22,885 nucleotides of DNA from Pseudomonadota bacterium (lineage in GTDB: Bacteria > Pseudomonadota > Gammaproteobacteria > Xanthomonadales > Xanthomonadaceae): positions 1 through 22,885 of the forward strand of contig JAEWOJ010000182.1 of the NCBI GenBank assembly GCA_023399815.1, given 5' to 3'. Position 1 is the first letter of the stretch; every line of letters starts with the position of its first letter. The notes below the pieces were generated by a model. The model made no database searches. It was not told where the DNA came from and worked only from the letters and a program-made list of their open reading frames with translations. The translations under genes were made by a program, and so were the position numbers. Shown one piece after another: positions 13,414-22,000 of this stretch.

Positions 13414-15507
13414 ATGACCCTTTCCAAGCTCGTCCCGTTGTCCCTCACCGTCGCCATCGCCGCCTCGCTGGCGGCCTGCGGCAAGACCGAAACCCCGGCC
13501 TCGACCGCCGAAGCCGCCAAGCCGGCGTTCGACCTGTCGCAGATCACGACGCCGTCGGTGTCGTTCAACGTCGCCGACCTCGACCCGGCCGTGTCGGCCT
13601 GCGCCGACCTCAACGGCTTCGTCAACGGCAAGTGGCTCAAGGCCAACCCGGTGCCGGGCGACCAGGTGACCTGGGGCAGCTTCGAGATCCTGCGCGAGCG
13701 CTCGCTGGAAGTGCAGCACGCGCTGGTCGAGCAGGCCGCCGCGGCCGATGCCAAGGCCGGCACGGTGCAGGCGCAGATCGGCGACATCTGGAAGACCGGC
13801 TCGGACGAGGCCGCCATCGAGGCCGCCGGCATCGCGCCGCTGCAGCCGGAACTGGACAGGATCGCCGCGCTGAACGACGGCGCCGCCATCGCCGGCTACC
13901 TGCGCGAGGCCTATGCGCAGGGCCAGGGCTTCCTGTTCTCGCTGTACGCCAGCCCGGACTTCAAGGATTCGGCCAACGTCATCGCCTACGTCGGCCAGGG
14001 CGGCCTCGGCCTGCCGGAGAAGGGCTATTACTTCGACGAGTCGCAGGCCAAGGTCCGCGAGGCCTACGTGGCCTACATCGAGCAGCTGCTGGCCCTGTCC
14101 GGCGTCGACGCCGCGCAGGCCAAGGAACAGGCCAGGGCAGTGATGGATTTCGAGACGCGCCTGGCCAAGGCCTCGCTGTCGCGCATCGAACTGCGCGACC
14201 CGGCCAAGCGCTACAACCCGGTCAGCGCCGCCGACGCCGACAGGCAGACCCCCAACTTCAGCTGGACCGCGCTGTTCGACACGCTGAAGGTGCCGGCCAA
14301 GGACAAGTTCTCGTTGGCGCAGCCGGATTTCTTCGGCGAAGTGGACAGGATGCTGGCCGACGTGCCGGCCGCGACCTGGCAGGCCTACCTGCGCTTCCAC
14401 ACCGTGGACAATGCCGCGCCGTTCCTGAGCAAGCGCTTCGAGCAGGCCAACTTCGACTTCTTCAGCAAGACCCTGCGTGGCCAGCAGGAAATGCAGCCGC
14501 GCTGGAAGCGCGTGCTGGAATCGGTGAACGGCGCGATGGGCGAGGCGCTGGGCCAGCTGTACGTGGACGCCGTGTTCCCGGCCGAATCCAAGGTCGCCAT
14601 GCAGCACCTGGTGGAGAACCTGTCGGTGGCGCTGAAGGCGCGCCTGGAGGCCCTGCCGTGGATGGGCGAGGAGACCAAGAAGAAGGCGCTGGAGAAGTGG
14701 GCCAGCTTCACCCCGAAGATCGGCTACCCGGACAAGTGGCGCGACTGGTCGGGCCTGGCCACCAACGGCGACAGCTACCTGGGCAACATGCAGGCCGCGC
14801 GCGCGTTCAACTACCGCTACATGCTCGACAAGATCGGCAAGCCGGTGGACAAGACCGAGTGGGGCATGACCCCGCAGACGGTCAACGCCTACTACAACGC
14901 GACCAAGAACGAGATCGTGTTCCCGGCGGCGATCCTGCAGCCGCCGTTCTTCGACGCCAAGGCCGATCCGGCGCTGAACTACGGCGGCATCGGCGCGGTG
15001 ATCGGCCACGAGATGATGCACGGCTACGACGACTCGGGCAGCCAGTTCGCCGCCAACGGCAACTTCGACAACTGGTGGACCGATGCCGACCGCGGCGCCT
15101 TCAACAGCCGCACCGACCAGCTGGTCGCGCAGTTCGACGGCTACGAGGCGCTGCCGGGCGTGAACGTGAAGGGCAAGCTGACCCTGGGCGAGAACATCGG
15201 CGACCTCGGCGGCCTGACCGTGGCCTACGACGCGCTGCAGATGGCGCTGAAGGAAGACCCGTCGAAGAACGTGGCCATCGACGGCTACAGCGAGGACCAG
15301 CGCTTCTTCATGAACTGGGCCACGGTGTGGCGCCGCAACTTCACCGAGGGCGAGCTGCGCGTGCGCCTGAACACCGATCCGCACGCGCCGGCCAACTTCC
15401 GCGCCAACGGCGCGCCGTCGAACATGCCGTCGTTCGCCGCCGCGTTCCAGTGCAAGGCGGGCGATGCGATGGTGCGTGGCGACGACAAGCGCGTGGTGAT
15501 CTGGTGA
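13414..15507 (+). CDS. M13 family zinc metallopeptidase, lipoprotein (PepO/neprilysin-like)
   Basis: The 697-residue protein is a neprilysin-type M13 endopeptidase that degrades oligopeptides. The N terminus has a lipoprotein signal (MTLSKLVPLSLTV...SLAAC, lipobox LAAC), so it is lipid-anchored in the cell envelope. The zinc site is complete: H532-E-M-M-H536 (HExxH) in VIGHEMMHGYDD, and E593 of GENIGD597 (ExxxD) supplies the third ligand. VNAYYNATKNEIVFPAAILQ before the zinc site holds the conserved substrate-binding NAYY, and a tryptophan-rich C-terminal region follows. GGAG at 13403-13406, seven bases upstream, supports the ATG. The frame is open upstream to 13153, but that part runs through a repeat and lacks the signal peptide. 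The gene is monocistronic and followed by a strong terminator. Confidence 0.95.
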   Translation: MTLSKLVPLSLTVAIAASLAACGKTETPASTAEAAKPAFDLSQITTPSVSFNVADLDPAVSACADLNGFVNGKWLKANPVPGDQVTWGSFEILRERSLEVQHALVEQAAAADAKAGTVQAQIGDIWKTGSDEAAIEAAGIAPLQPELDRIAALNDGAAIAGYLREAYAQGQGFLFSLYASPDFKDSANVIAYVGQGGLGLPEKGYYFDESQAKVREAYVAYIEQLLALSGVDAAQAKEQARAVMDFETRLAKASLSRIELRDPAKRYNPVSAADADRQTPNFSWTALFDTLKVPAKDKFSLAQPDFFGEVDRMLADVPAATWQAYLRFHTVDNAAPFLSKRFEQANFDFFSKTLRGQQEMQPRWKRVLESVNGAMGEALGQLYVDAVFPAESKVAMQHLVENLSVALKARLEALPWMGEETKKKALEKWASFTPKIGYPDKWRDWSGLATNGDSYLGNMQAARAFNYRYMLDKIGKPVDKTEWGMTPQTVNAYYNATKNEIVFPAAILQPPFFDAKADPALNYGGIGAVIGHEMMHGYDDSGSQFAANGNFDNWWTDADRGAFNSRTDQLVAQFDGYEALPGVNVKGKLTLGENIGDLGGLTVAYDALQMALKEDPSKNVAIDGYSEDQRFFMNWATVWRRNFTEGELRVRLNTDPHAPANFRANGAPSNMPSFAAAFQCKAGDAMVRGDDKRVVIW

Positions 15508-15541
15508 TCGACACACGTGTTTGATGGCGTGGGTTGGACGA

Positions 15542-15574
15542 AGAAGGCCCGGCATTGCCGGGCCTTCTCTTTGG
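15542..15574 (+). terminator. Intrinsic terminator of the M13 peptidase gene
   Basis: AGAAGGCCCGGC (15542-15553) and GCCGGGCCTTCT (15557-15568) form a perfect 12-bp stem with loop ATT, followed by CTTTGGTTCC. It lies 34 bases after the stop codon. The opposite strand has no T-tract, so it acts mainly on plus-strand transcription. Confidence 0.85.
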
Positions 15575-15673
15575 TTCCATTTCCGTCTTCCTGCCATGCG
15601 TTTCCACTTGCGCTGCCGTATTGCCGAAATGCCTTGAACGGGCCCGGCAGGCCTCGGGCAACAATTCCTGGCC

Positions 15674-16465
15674 TCAGCCCGCCGTCCCCAGCAGGCGCTC
15701 GGCCAACGGGCGTTCCTCCGCACGCAGGGTCAGTACCCGCACGCCCGTTTCGGTGACCTCGACGGTGTGCTCGCATTGCGCGGACAACTTGCCGTCGCGG
15801 GTGGTGACGGTCCAGCCATCGTCGCTGCTGTCGATGGCGGCGCGGCCCTGGTTGATCATCGGTTCGATTGTGAAGGTCATGCCCGGTTGCAGGGTCAGCC
15901 CGGTGCCGCGATGGCCGTAATGCAGTACCTGCGGTTCCTCGTGCATCTCGCGGCCGATGCCATGCCCGCAATATTCCTTGACCACCGAATAGCCGGCGTC
16001 CTTGGCGTGGCGCTGGATGGCAAAGCCGATGTCACCCAGGGTCGCGCCGGGACGTACGGTGGCGATGCCTTTCCACATCGCCTCGCGGGTGGCGTTGACC
16101 AGCCGGCGCGCGGCATGGCTGACCTTGCCGATCAGGTACATCTTGCTGGAGTCGGCGATGTAGCCGTTCTTCTCCAGGGTGATGTCGAAGTTGACGATGC
16201 TGCCATCGCGCAGGATGTCCGAGGCTGACGGAACGCCATGGCAGACCACGTTGTCGATGGAACTGTTGAGCACATGGGCAAACCCGTACTGTCCCTTGCT
16301 GGCCGGGCGTGCCTTCAGTTCCTGCACGATGAAGCGCTCGACCCAGTCATTGACCTGCAAGGTGCTCAGGCCTTCCAGTGGCAGGCGGTCCAGCGCCTCG
16401 AACACCGAAGCCAGCAGGCGGCCGGACTCGGCCATCAGGGCCAGCTCGTGGGGCTGCTTGATCAT
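15674..16465 (-). CDS. Type I methionine aminopeptidase, divergent paralogue
   Basis: The 263-residue protein is a type I methionine aminopeptidase, which removes N-terminal methionine from proteins. All metal ligands are present: D94 and D105 (VNFDIT, GYIADSSK), H168 (CGHGIG), E201 (FTIEP) and E232 (QCEHTVEV), with H76 and H175 as catalytic histidines. The segment before the first histidine reads FAHVLNSSIDNVVCHGVP; the housekeeping enzyme usually has a FPKSV.ISINEVVCHGIP-like sequence, so this looks like a separate subfamily. The ATG at 16465 overlaps the stop of the ParD-like gene by four bases (ATGA), so the two are translationally coupled. The housekeeping map gene normally sits near rpsB, so this is likely a second copy. 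Its link to an antitoxin-like gene suggests a specialised role. Confidence 0.92.
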   Translation of the reverse strand: MIKQPHELALMAESGRLLASVFEALDRLPLEGLSTLQVNDWVERFIVQELKARPASKGQYGFAHVLNSSIDNVVCHGVPSASDILRDGSIVNFDITLEKNGYIADSSKMYLIGKVSHAARRLVNATREAMWKGIATVRPGATLGDIGFAIQRHAKDAGYSVVKEYCGHGIGREMHEEPQVLHYGHRGTGLTLQPGMTFTIEPMINQGRAAIDSSDDGWTVTTRDGKLSAQCEHTVEVTETGVRVLTLRAEERPLAERLLGTAG

Positions 16466-16674
16466 GGCCCGGTGGCCGGCAACGGGGCGGGGCGGACGCC
16501 GGCGGCGACCAGTTCGCGGGCCACCAGTTCCTGGAAACTCAGTTGGGGATGGAGCTCGCAGAGCATGCCGATCCGGATCCAGAAGCCGGCCTGGGCGTTG
16601 ATCGAACGGCCAGAAACGGTGCTGGCCCTGCGGAGGTTGTCGTGCAGTTCGTCGTCGATGTTCACGATGCCCAT
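16462..16674 (-). CDS. ParD-like ribbon-helix-helix protein (antitoxin-like)
   Basis: This 70-residue protein begins with a ribbon-helix-helix pattern: a strand (GIVNIDDEL), helix (HDNLRRASTVSG) and helix (SINAQAGFWIRIGMLCE). It resembles the ParD-like antitoxin family (Pfam ParD_like, from memory). It is predicted to bind DNA as a dimer. AGGTGA at 16678-16683 supports the ATG at 16674. It is followed with a four-base overlap by a methionine aminopeptidase gene instead of a ParE toxin, and it is preceded by an AT-rich palindromic operator. Autoregulation is inferred from that arrangement. Whether it neutralises the downstream enzyme is unknown. Confidence 0.82.
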   Translation of the reverse strand: MGIVNIDDELHDNLRRASTVSGRSINAQAGFWIRIGMLCELHPQLSFQELVARELVAAGVRPAPLPATGP

Positions 16675-16690
16675 GGATCACCTATGGCGT

Positions 16691-16720
16691 GTATATGTGA
16701 ATCATATACGAATCGTATAT
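16691..16720. promoter_or_regulatory. AT-rich composite palindromic operator
   Basis: Two overlapping perfect inverted repeats lie here: GTATATG/CATATAC (16691-16697 and 16703-16709, five-base spacer) and ATATACGA/TCGTATAT (16704-16711 and 16713-16720, one-base spacer). They share the middle half-site, making three half-sites in 30 bases of AT-rich DNA within a GC-rich genome. This fits cooperative binding of ribbon-helix-helix dimers, presumably the ParD-like protein encoded 17 bases downstream. Confidence 0.75.
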
Positions 16721-16729
16721 TGTGGTGAA
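16701..16729 (-). promoter_or_regulatory. Promoter of the ParD-like/map operon
   Basis: On the minus strand, TTCACC (16724-16729, 4/6 to -35) and TATGAT (16701-16706, 5/6 to -10) are 17 bases apart. The palindromic operator covers the spacer and -10, so a bound repressor would block RNA polymerase. Confidence 0.5.
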
Positions 16730-16822
16730 ATAGGCGGGCGGACCGGTACGTGCCGGCCTGCACCGATGGCGGGCGCGTGCGACGCGCCGCCAAGCGCACA
16801 TTGAAAATCACGGGAGGCGGAG

Positions 16823-18313
16823 ATGGCGTTGCAAGGGCACTGGCTGCATGCGAGCGTCGCGCTGGTGGTGTTCGTTGTGCACCTGCTGGTCGCGGCGCGC
16901 GCGTTGACCCGCGCCAACCGCACGCCGGCCTCGCGCGCGGCATGGGTGGCGGTGGTGATGCTCGCGCCGGTGGTGGGCATGGTCGCCTACCTGCTGCTGG
17001 GCGAGACCAGCATCGGCCGGGCGCGCTTCCAGCGCCTGGAGCGGACCCGCCGGCGCCTGGCCACCGCCAGCGACGTCGCCGCCGCGCCGCTCGCCGCGGG
17101 TGCGGTGGCGGATGCCGCCGTGCCGTTGCTGGAACTCGCGCATTCGATCAGCGGCTTCCCGGCGGTGGCAGGCAACCGCGTGACCCTGCTCGGCGATGTG
17201 GACAGCCCGGCGGATGCGCCGGAGCGCGATTGCCGGCTCGCCTTGGACGCGCTGGTGGCCGACATCGAGCAGGCCCGCGAGAGCGTGCACATCGCCTTCT
17301 ACATCTGGCTGGACGACGGCGCCGGCGGCCGCGTGGCCGACGCGGTGGCGGCCGCCGCGCGGCGCGGCGTGGCCTGCAGGGTGATGGTCGATGCCTTCGG
17401 CTCGCGCGCCTTCATCGAGGGACCGCGCTGGCGCCAGCTGGGCGAGGCCGGGGTGAAGCGGCTGAAGACGCTGGACGACATCAACCGCCTGCAGCACATG
17501 GCATTCAGCCGCATGGACCTGCGCGACCACCGCAAGATCGCGGTGATCGACAACCGCATCGGCTATTGCGGCAGCCAGAACTGCGCCGATCCGGAGTTCC
17601 GGGTGAAGCCGGCCTACGCGCCGTGGATCGACCTGCTGCTGCGCTGCGAAGGGCCGGTGGTGTCGCAGCTCCAGTTCCTGTTCCTCGGCGGCTGGATCCC
17701 GGAAACCGGCGAGACCGGGCTGGACGGCCATGCCGCCGCGGCCGCGGCGACGCGGTACGACGACGGCTGCGTCGCCACCGCCTTCGAGACCGGCCCGATC
17801 ACGCGGCACAACGCGATGGCCGACACGTTCGTGGCCTGCATCTATGCCGCGCGGCGCGAACTGGTGATCACCACGCCGTACTTCGTGCCCGACGAATCGA
17901 TCCTGCGCGCCATCTGCGCGGCGCCGCGGCGGGGCGTGGCCACGACGCTGATCCTGCCGCGCCGCAACGACTCGTGGCTGGTCGGCCAGGCCAGCCGCAG
18001 CACCTATGCCGACCTGCTGCAATGCGGCGTGGCGGTCCACGAATATCCGCTGGGCCTGCTGCATGCCAAGTCGATGACCGTCGATGGAGAGATCAGCCTG
18101 GTCGGCTCGGCCAACATCGACCGGCGCAGCCTCGAACTCAATTTCGAGAACAGCCTGCTGATCGCCGACCCGGGCGTGACGGCCGCGATCCGCCGGCGCC
18201 AGGACAAGTACCTGTCCGTCTCCGAGCGGGTGACGCGGGAACAGGTCGATGCCTGGCCCTTCGCCACGCGCCTGGTGCAGAACGCCGTGGCGATGATGTC
18301 GCCGGTGCTGTGA
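16823..18313 (+). CDS. cls: Cardiolipin synthase (phospholipase D superfamily)
   Basis: The 496-residue inner-membrane enzyme joins two phosphatidylglycerol molecules, or related lipids, into cardiolipin. Two N-terminal membrane helices (about residues 5-25 and 38-60, the latter in AAWVAVVMLAPVVGMVAYLLLG) precede two phospholipase D domains. Both catalytic HKD motifs are intact: H236-R-K238 with D243 (DHRKIAVID) and H414-A-K416 with D421 (LHAKSMTVD), each followed by the usual GSxN (CGSQN, GSANID). Length and layout match bacterial ClsA. A purine-rich GGGAGGCGGAG immediately precedes the ATG. It is divergent from the ParD-like/map operon and converges on the HD-GYP gene, 37 bases away. Which of the ClsA, ClsB or ClsC substrate types it belongs to is not certain; the membrane helices favour ClsA. 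Confidence 0.93.
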   Translation: MALQGHWLHASVALVVFVVHLLVAARALTRANRTPASRAAWVAVVMLAPVVGMVAYLLLGETSIGRARFQRLERTRRRLATASDVAAAPLAAGAVADAAVPLLELAHSISGFPAVAGNRVTLLGDVDSPADAPERDCRLALDALVADIEQARESVHIAFYIWLDDGAGGRVADAVAAAARRGVACRVMVDAFGSRAFIEGPRWRQLGEAGVKRLKTLDDINRLQHMAFSRMDLRDHRKIAVIDNRIGYCGSQNCADPEFRVKPAYAPWIDLLLRCEGPVVSQLQFLFLGGWIPETGETGLDGHAAAAAATRYDDGCVATAFETGPITRHNAMADTFVACIYAARRELVITTPYFVPDESILRAICAAPRRGVATTLILPRRNDSWLVGQASRSTYADLLQCGVAVHEYPLGLLHAKSMTVDGEISLVGSANIDRRSLELNFENSLLIADPGVTAAIRRRQDKYLSVSERVTREQVDAWPFATRLVQNAVAMMSPVL

Positions 18314-18350
18314 CCGGGCTGGACCCCGCCGAGAGCCGGCCGGCAGCGAT

Positions 18351-18971
18351 TCAGCCGGCGACCGCGGCGCGCTCGCGCAGCAGGCCGCGGAACTCGCCGA
18401 ACAGGCGCGGGTCGATCAGCCGGCGCCGCTCGCGGTCGAGGATGGCCAGCGCGTCGTCGGAACGCAACGGACCACGGTAGGGGCGGTGCGAGGTCAGCGC
18501 GTCGTAGCTGTCGGCGATGGTGAGGATGCGCGCTTCCAGCGGGATGTCCTCGCCCTGCAGGCCGTGCGGGTAACCGCTGCCGTCCCAGGCTTCGTGGTGG
18601 TGCAGGATCAGCCGCGCCACGGTCGCGGCATCGTCGCGGCCGGTGGCGGCGAACAGCCGCGCGCCACGCTCGGGATGCGTGCGCATCTTCTCCATCCGAG
18701 GCTCGTCCAGGCGGCCGGGATGCAGCAGCACGTCGTCGCGGATGCCGATCTTGCCGACGTCGTGGAAACGCGCGGCCAGCGCCAGGTGTCCCAGACGCGC
18801 GCCGGACAGGCCGCAGCGGCTGCCCAGCCCGTGGGCGAGCAGCGAGACCCGGTCGCAGTGCTGGTCGGTGTAGCTGTCCCGCTCGTCCAGCGCGGCGGCG
18901 AGCACGGCGATGCCGCAGGTGTCGTCTTCGGGCGGGATGGACAGGCCCGGGCTCAGGAGGGTCGAGGACAT
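18351..18971 (-). CDS. Stand-alone HD-GYP domain protein (putative c-di-GMP phosphodiesterase)
   Basis: The 206-residue protein consists of an HD-GYP domain only. Metal and signature residues are present: H38 (TDQHCDRV), H70-D71 in FHDVGKIGIRDD, H99 (RTHPERG), H125-H126-E127 and the G133-Y134-P135 triplet in HHEAWDGSGYPHGL, followed by IPLEARILTIADSYDALTSHRPYR. It should hydrolyse cyclic di-GMP to pGpG or GMP. No receiver or other sensor domain is attached, unlike RpfG. The ATG at 18971 is chosen because it directly precedes the domain; no clear ribosome site is seen. An in-frame ATG at 19022 would add 17 residues. The gene lies 91 bases downstream of mfd on the same strand and could be read through from it. 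Confidence 0.85.
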   Translation of the reverse strand: MSSTLLSPGLSIPPEDDTCGIAVLAAALDERDSYTDQHCDRVSLLAHGLGSRCGLSGARLGHLALAARFHDVGKIGIRDDVLLHPGRLDEPRMEKMRTHPERGARLFAATGRDDAATVARLILHHHEAWDGSGYPHGLQGEDIPLEARILTIADSYDALTSHRPYRGPLRSDDALAILDRERRRLIDPRLFGEFRGLLRERAAVAG

Positions 18972-19010
18972 GGAGTGCCGCACCGCGGGAAGGACGGTCG
19001 GGCCGGAAGT

Positions 19011-19038
19011 GGGAGCGGCCATTGTCCCCGCCGCTCCC
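19011..19038. other. Hairpin between mfd and the HD-GYP gene
   Basis: GGGAGCGGC (19011-19019) and GCCGCTCCC (19030-19038) are perfect 9-bp arms with a 10-base loop, located just after the mfd stop. There is no T-tract on either side, so it could be an attenuator, a Rho-dependent end or an RNA-stability element. Confidence 0.4.
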
Positions 19039-19062
19039 GCTCCTGGCAAACCCCGCGCCCGC

Positions 19063-22000
19063 TCAGCCGGGCCGCAGCGTGGTGAGCAGCGCGCGCGCGG
19101 CGTTGAAGCGGTCCACGCTTTCCGGCAGCGGATGCTTGATGCGCAGCTTGTCCGGGCCATCCATCTGGTACAGCCTGGGCTGCTTCTGGATCAGCTGGAT
19201 CACCGCCATCGGATCGATGTCCGGCTTGCTCTCGAACACGATGCGGCCGCCGTTCTCGCCCAGTTCCAGCTTGCGGATGCCCAGCGCGTTGGCCTGCAGC
19301 TTGAGTTCGGCGATGGCGAACAGGTGCTTGGCCGCGTCCGGCAGCAGGCCGAAGCGGTCGATCATTTCCACCTGCAGTTCGCGCAGCGCCACTCCGTCGC
19401 GCGCGGAGCTGATGCGCTTGTACAGGGTCAGGCGCGTGTGCACGTCGGGCAGGTAGTCTTCCGGGATCAGCGCCGGCACGTGCAGTTCGACCTCGGCGCC
19501 GCGCACTTCCTCGCCGGCGTCCAGGTCCGGCAGCTTGCCGGCCTTGATCGAGCGCACCGCGCGTTCCAGCAGCTCGGTGTAGAGGCTGAAGCCGACCTCG
19601 GCCATCTGCCCGCTCTGGTCCTCGCCCAGCAGCTCGCCGGCGCCGCGGATTTCCAGGTCGTGGGTGGCCAGGGTGAAGCCGGCGCCGAGCTCGTCCATCG
19701 AGGCGATGGCGTCCAGCCGCTTCTGCGCGTCGGGCGTGATCGAACGCTTGTCCGGCACCACCAGGTAGGCGTAGGCGCGGTGATGCGAGCGGCCGACGCG
19801 GCCGCGCAGCTGGTGCAGCTGGGCCAGGCCGAAGCGGTCGGCGCGGTTGATGACGATGGTGTTGGCGTTGGGGATGTCGATGCCCGATTCGATGATGGTG
19901 CTGGCCAGCAGCACGTTGAAGCGCTGCTTCTGGAAATCCAGCATCACCTTTTCCAGCTCGCGCTCGGGCATCTGCCCGTGGGCCATGCCGATGCGCGCCT
20001 CGGGCACCAGCTCGGACAGCTCGCGCTGCATTCGGCCCATGCTTTCCACGTCGTTGTGCAGGAAGTACAGCTGGCCACCGCGCGAGAGCTCGCGCTGGAA
20101 CGCCTCGCGCAGCTGCGCGTTGTCCCACTGGGTGACGAAGGTCTGCACCGCCAGCCGGTTCGGCGGTGGGGTGGCGATGATCGACAGGTCGCGCAGCCCG
20201 GCCATGGCCATGTTGAGCGTGCGCGGGATCGGCGTGGCAGTCAGCGTGAGCAGGTGCACGTTGGCGCGCATCGCCTTGAGCGCTTCCTTCTGGCGCACGC
20301 CGAAGCGCTGTTCCTCGTCGACGATGACCAGGCCCAGGTCCTTGAACTTCACGTCCGGCTGCAGCAGCCGGTGGGTGCCGATGATGACGTCGATGGTGCC
20401 GGCGGCCACCTTGTCCAGTTCGGCCTTGATCTCCTTGCTGCTCTTGAAGCGCGACAGCACTTCCACCCTGAGCGGGTAGTCGGCGAAGCGGTCGCGGAAG
20501 TTGCGGTAGTGCTGCTCGGCCAGCAGCGTGGTCGGCACCAGCACCGCCACCTGCTTGCCGCCGCTGGCGGCGGCGAAGGCGGCGCGCACGGCGACCTCGG
20601 TCTTGCCGAAGCCGACGTCGCCGCAGACCACGCGGTCCATCGGCTGGCTGGAGCGCAGGTCGCGCAGGGTGGCCTCGATCGCGGCCTGCTGGTCGGGCGT
20701 TTCCTCGAACGGGAAACCGGCGGCGAACGGCTCGTACATGGCGCGGTCGATGTCCAGCGCCAGGCCGGCGCGGGCCTGCCGGCGCGCCTGGATTTCCAGC
20801 AGTTCGGCGGCGACGTCGCGCACCTTCTCCGCGGCCTTGCGCTTGGCCTTGGCCCACTGCTCGCCGCCCAGCGAATGCAGCGGCGCGGTTTCCGGCGAGG
20901 CGCCGGAGTAGCGGCTGATCAGGTGCAGCTGCGCGACCGGCACGTACAGGCGGTCGCCCTTGGCGTATTCGATCTCCAGGAACTCGCCGGGCATGCCGCC
21001 GACGGCCATCGCGATCAGGCCACGGTAGCGGCCGACGCCGTGGTCCTCGTGGACGATGGGCGCGCCTTCGGTCAGTTCGCCGAGGTCGCGGATGATCGCT
21101 TCCGGCTCGCGCCCGGCACGGCGCGCGCGCCGCGGCTGGCCGGCGCGCTCCGGGAACAGCTGGCGCTCGGTGAGCACCGCCAGCGGCGGTTCGGCCAGCG
21201 CGAAGCCATCGTCGAGCGGGGCGACGGTGATGGCGAAGCGTGGCAGCCCCTCTCCCTCCGGGAGAGGGGTTGGGGTGAGGGCAGGGGGCGCAAGCCCACT
21301 TGTATCTCGACTACGCGAGGCTTTGCCCTTACTCCAACCTGGCCCTTCGGGCCACCTTCCCCCGAGGGGCGAAGGGAGGAATGCGTTGAAGTCCGCCACC
21401 ACCGGCGGGCGCAGTTCGGCGGCCTGCAACACTTCCAGCAACGCCTCGCGCCGGCCCGGCGAATCGGCGGCGATCAGCACCCGGCCCGGGTAGTTGTCGA
21501 GGAACGACTTGAGCGCCTGCCCGGCCGGCGCGTCCTTGGCGGCCACCGGCAACGGCGGCAGCGGCTGGTCGCCCAGCGCCTGTGCCTCGGCGATGCGCGG
21601 ATGGTCGGTGGGCCACACTTCCACGCGCGGCTGCTTGTTGAACTGCTCGCGCAGGCTGTCCGGCGACTGGTAGATCTCGTCCGGCGGCAGCAGCGGCCGC
21701 TCGATGTCGTGGCGGCGCTGCTCGTAGCGGCCGCGGGTCTGCTCCCAGAACGCATCGGCCGCTCCGCCGACGCCGGGCGCGACCACGGTCAGGAAACCAT
21801 CGGGCAGGTAGTCGAACAGCGTCGCCGTCTTGTTGAAGAACAGCGGCAGGAAATACTCGATGCCCGAGGGCAGCACGCCGGCTTTCAGGTCCTGGTAGAG
21901 CGGGCTGCGGCGGGTATCCACGTCGAAGCGTTCGCGCAGCGTGGCCAGCACCTTCGCCAGGCTGGCCTCGTCCATCGGCACTTCGCGGCCGGGCAGCATC

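Noticed and set aside
16466..16681. Extension of the Map frame 72 codons upstream.
   Set aside because: That stretch is Arg/Pro-rich shadow sequence of the ParD-like gene in another frame; the Map family begins at MIKQPHELALM.
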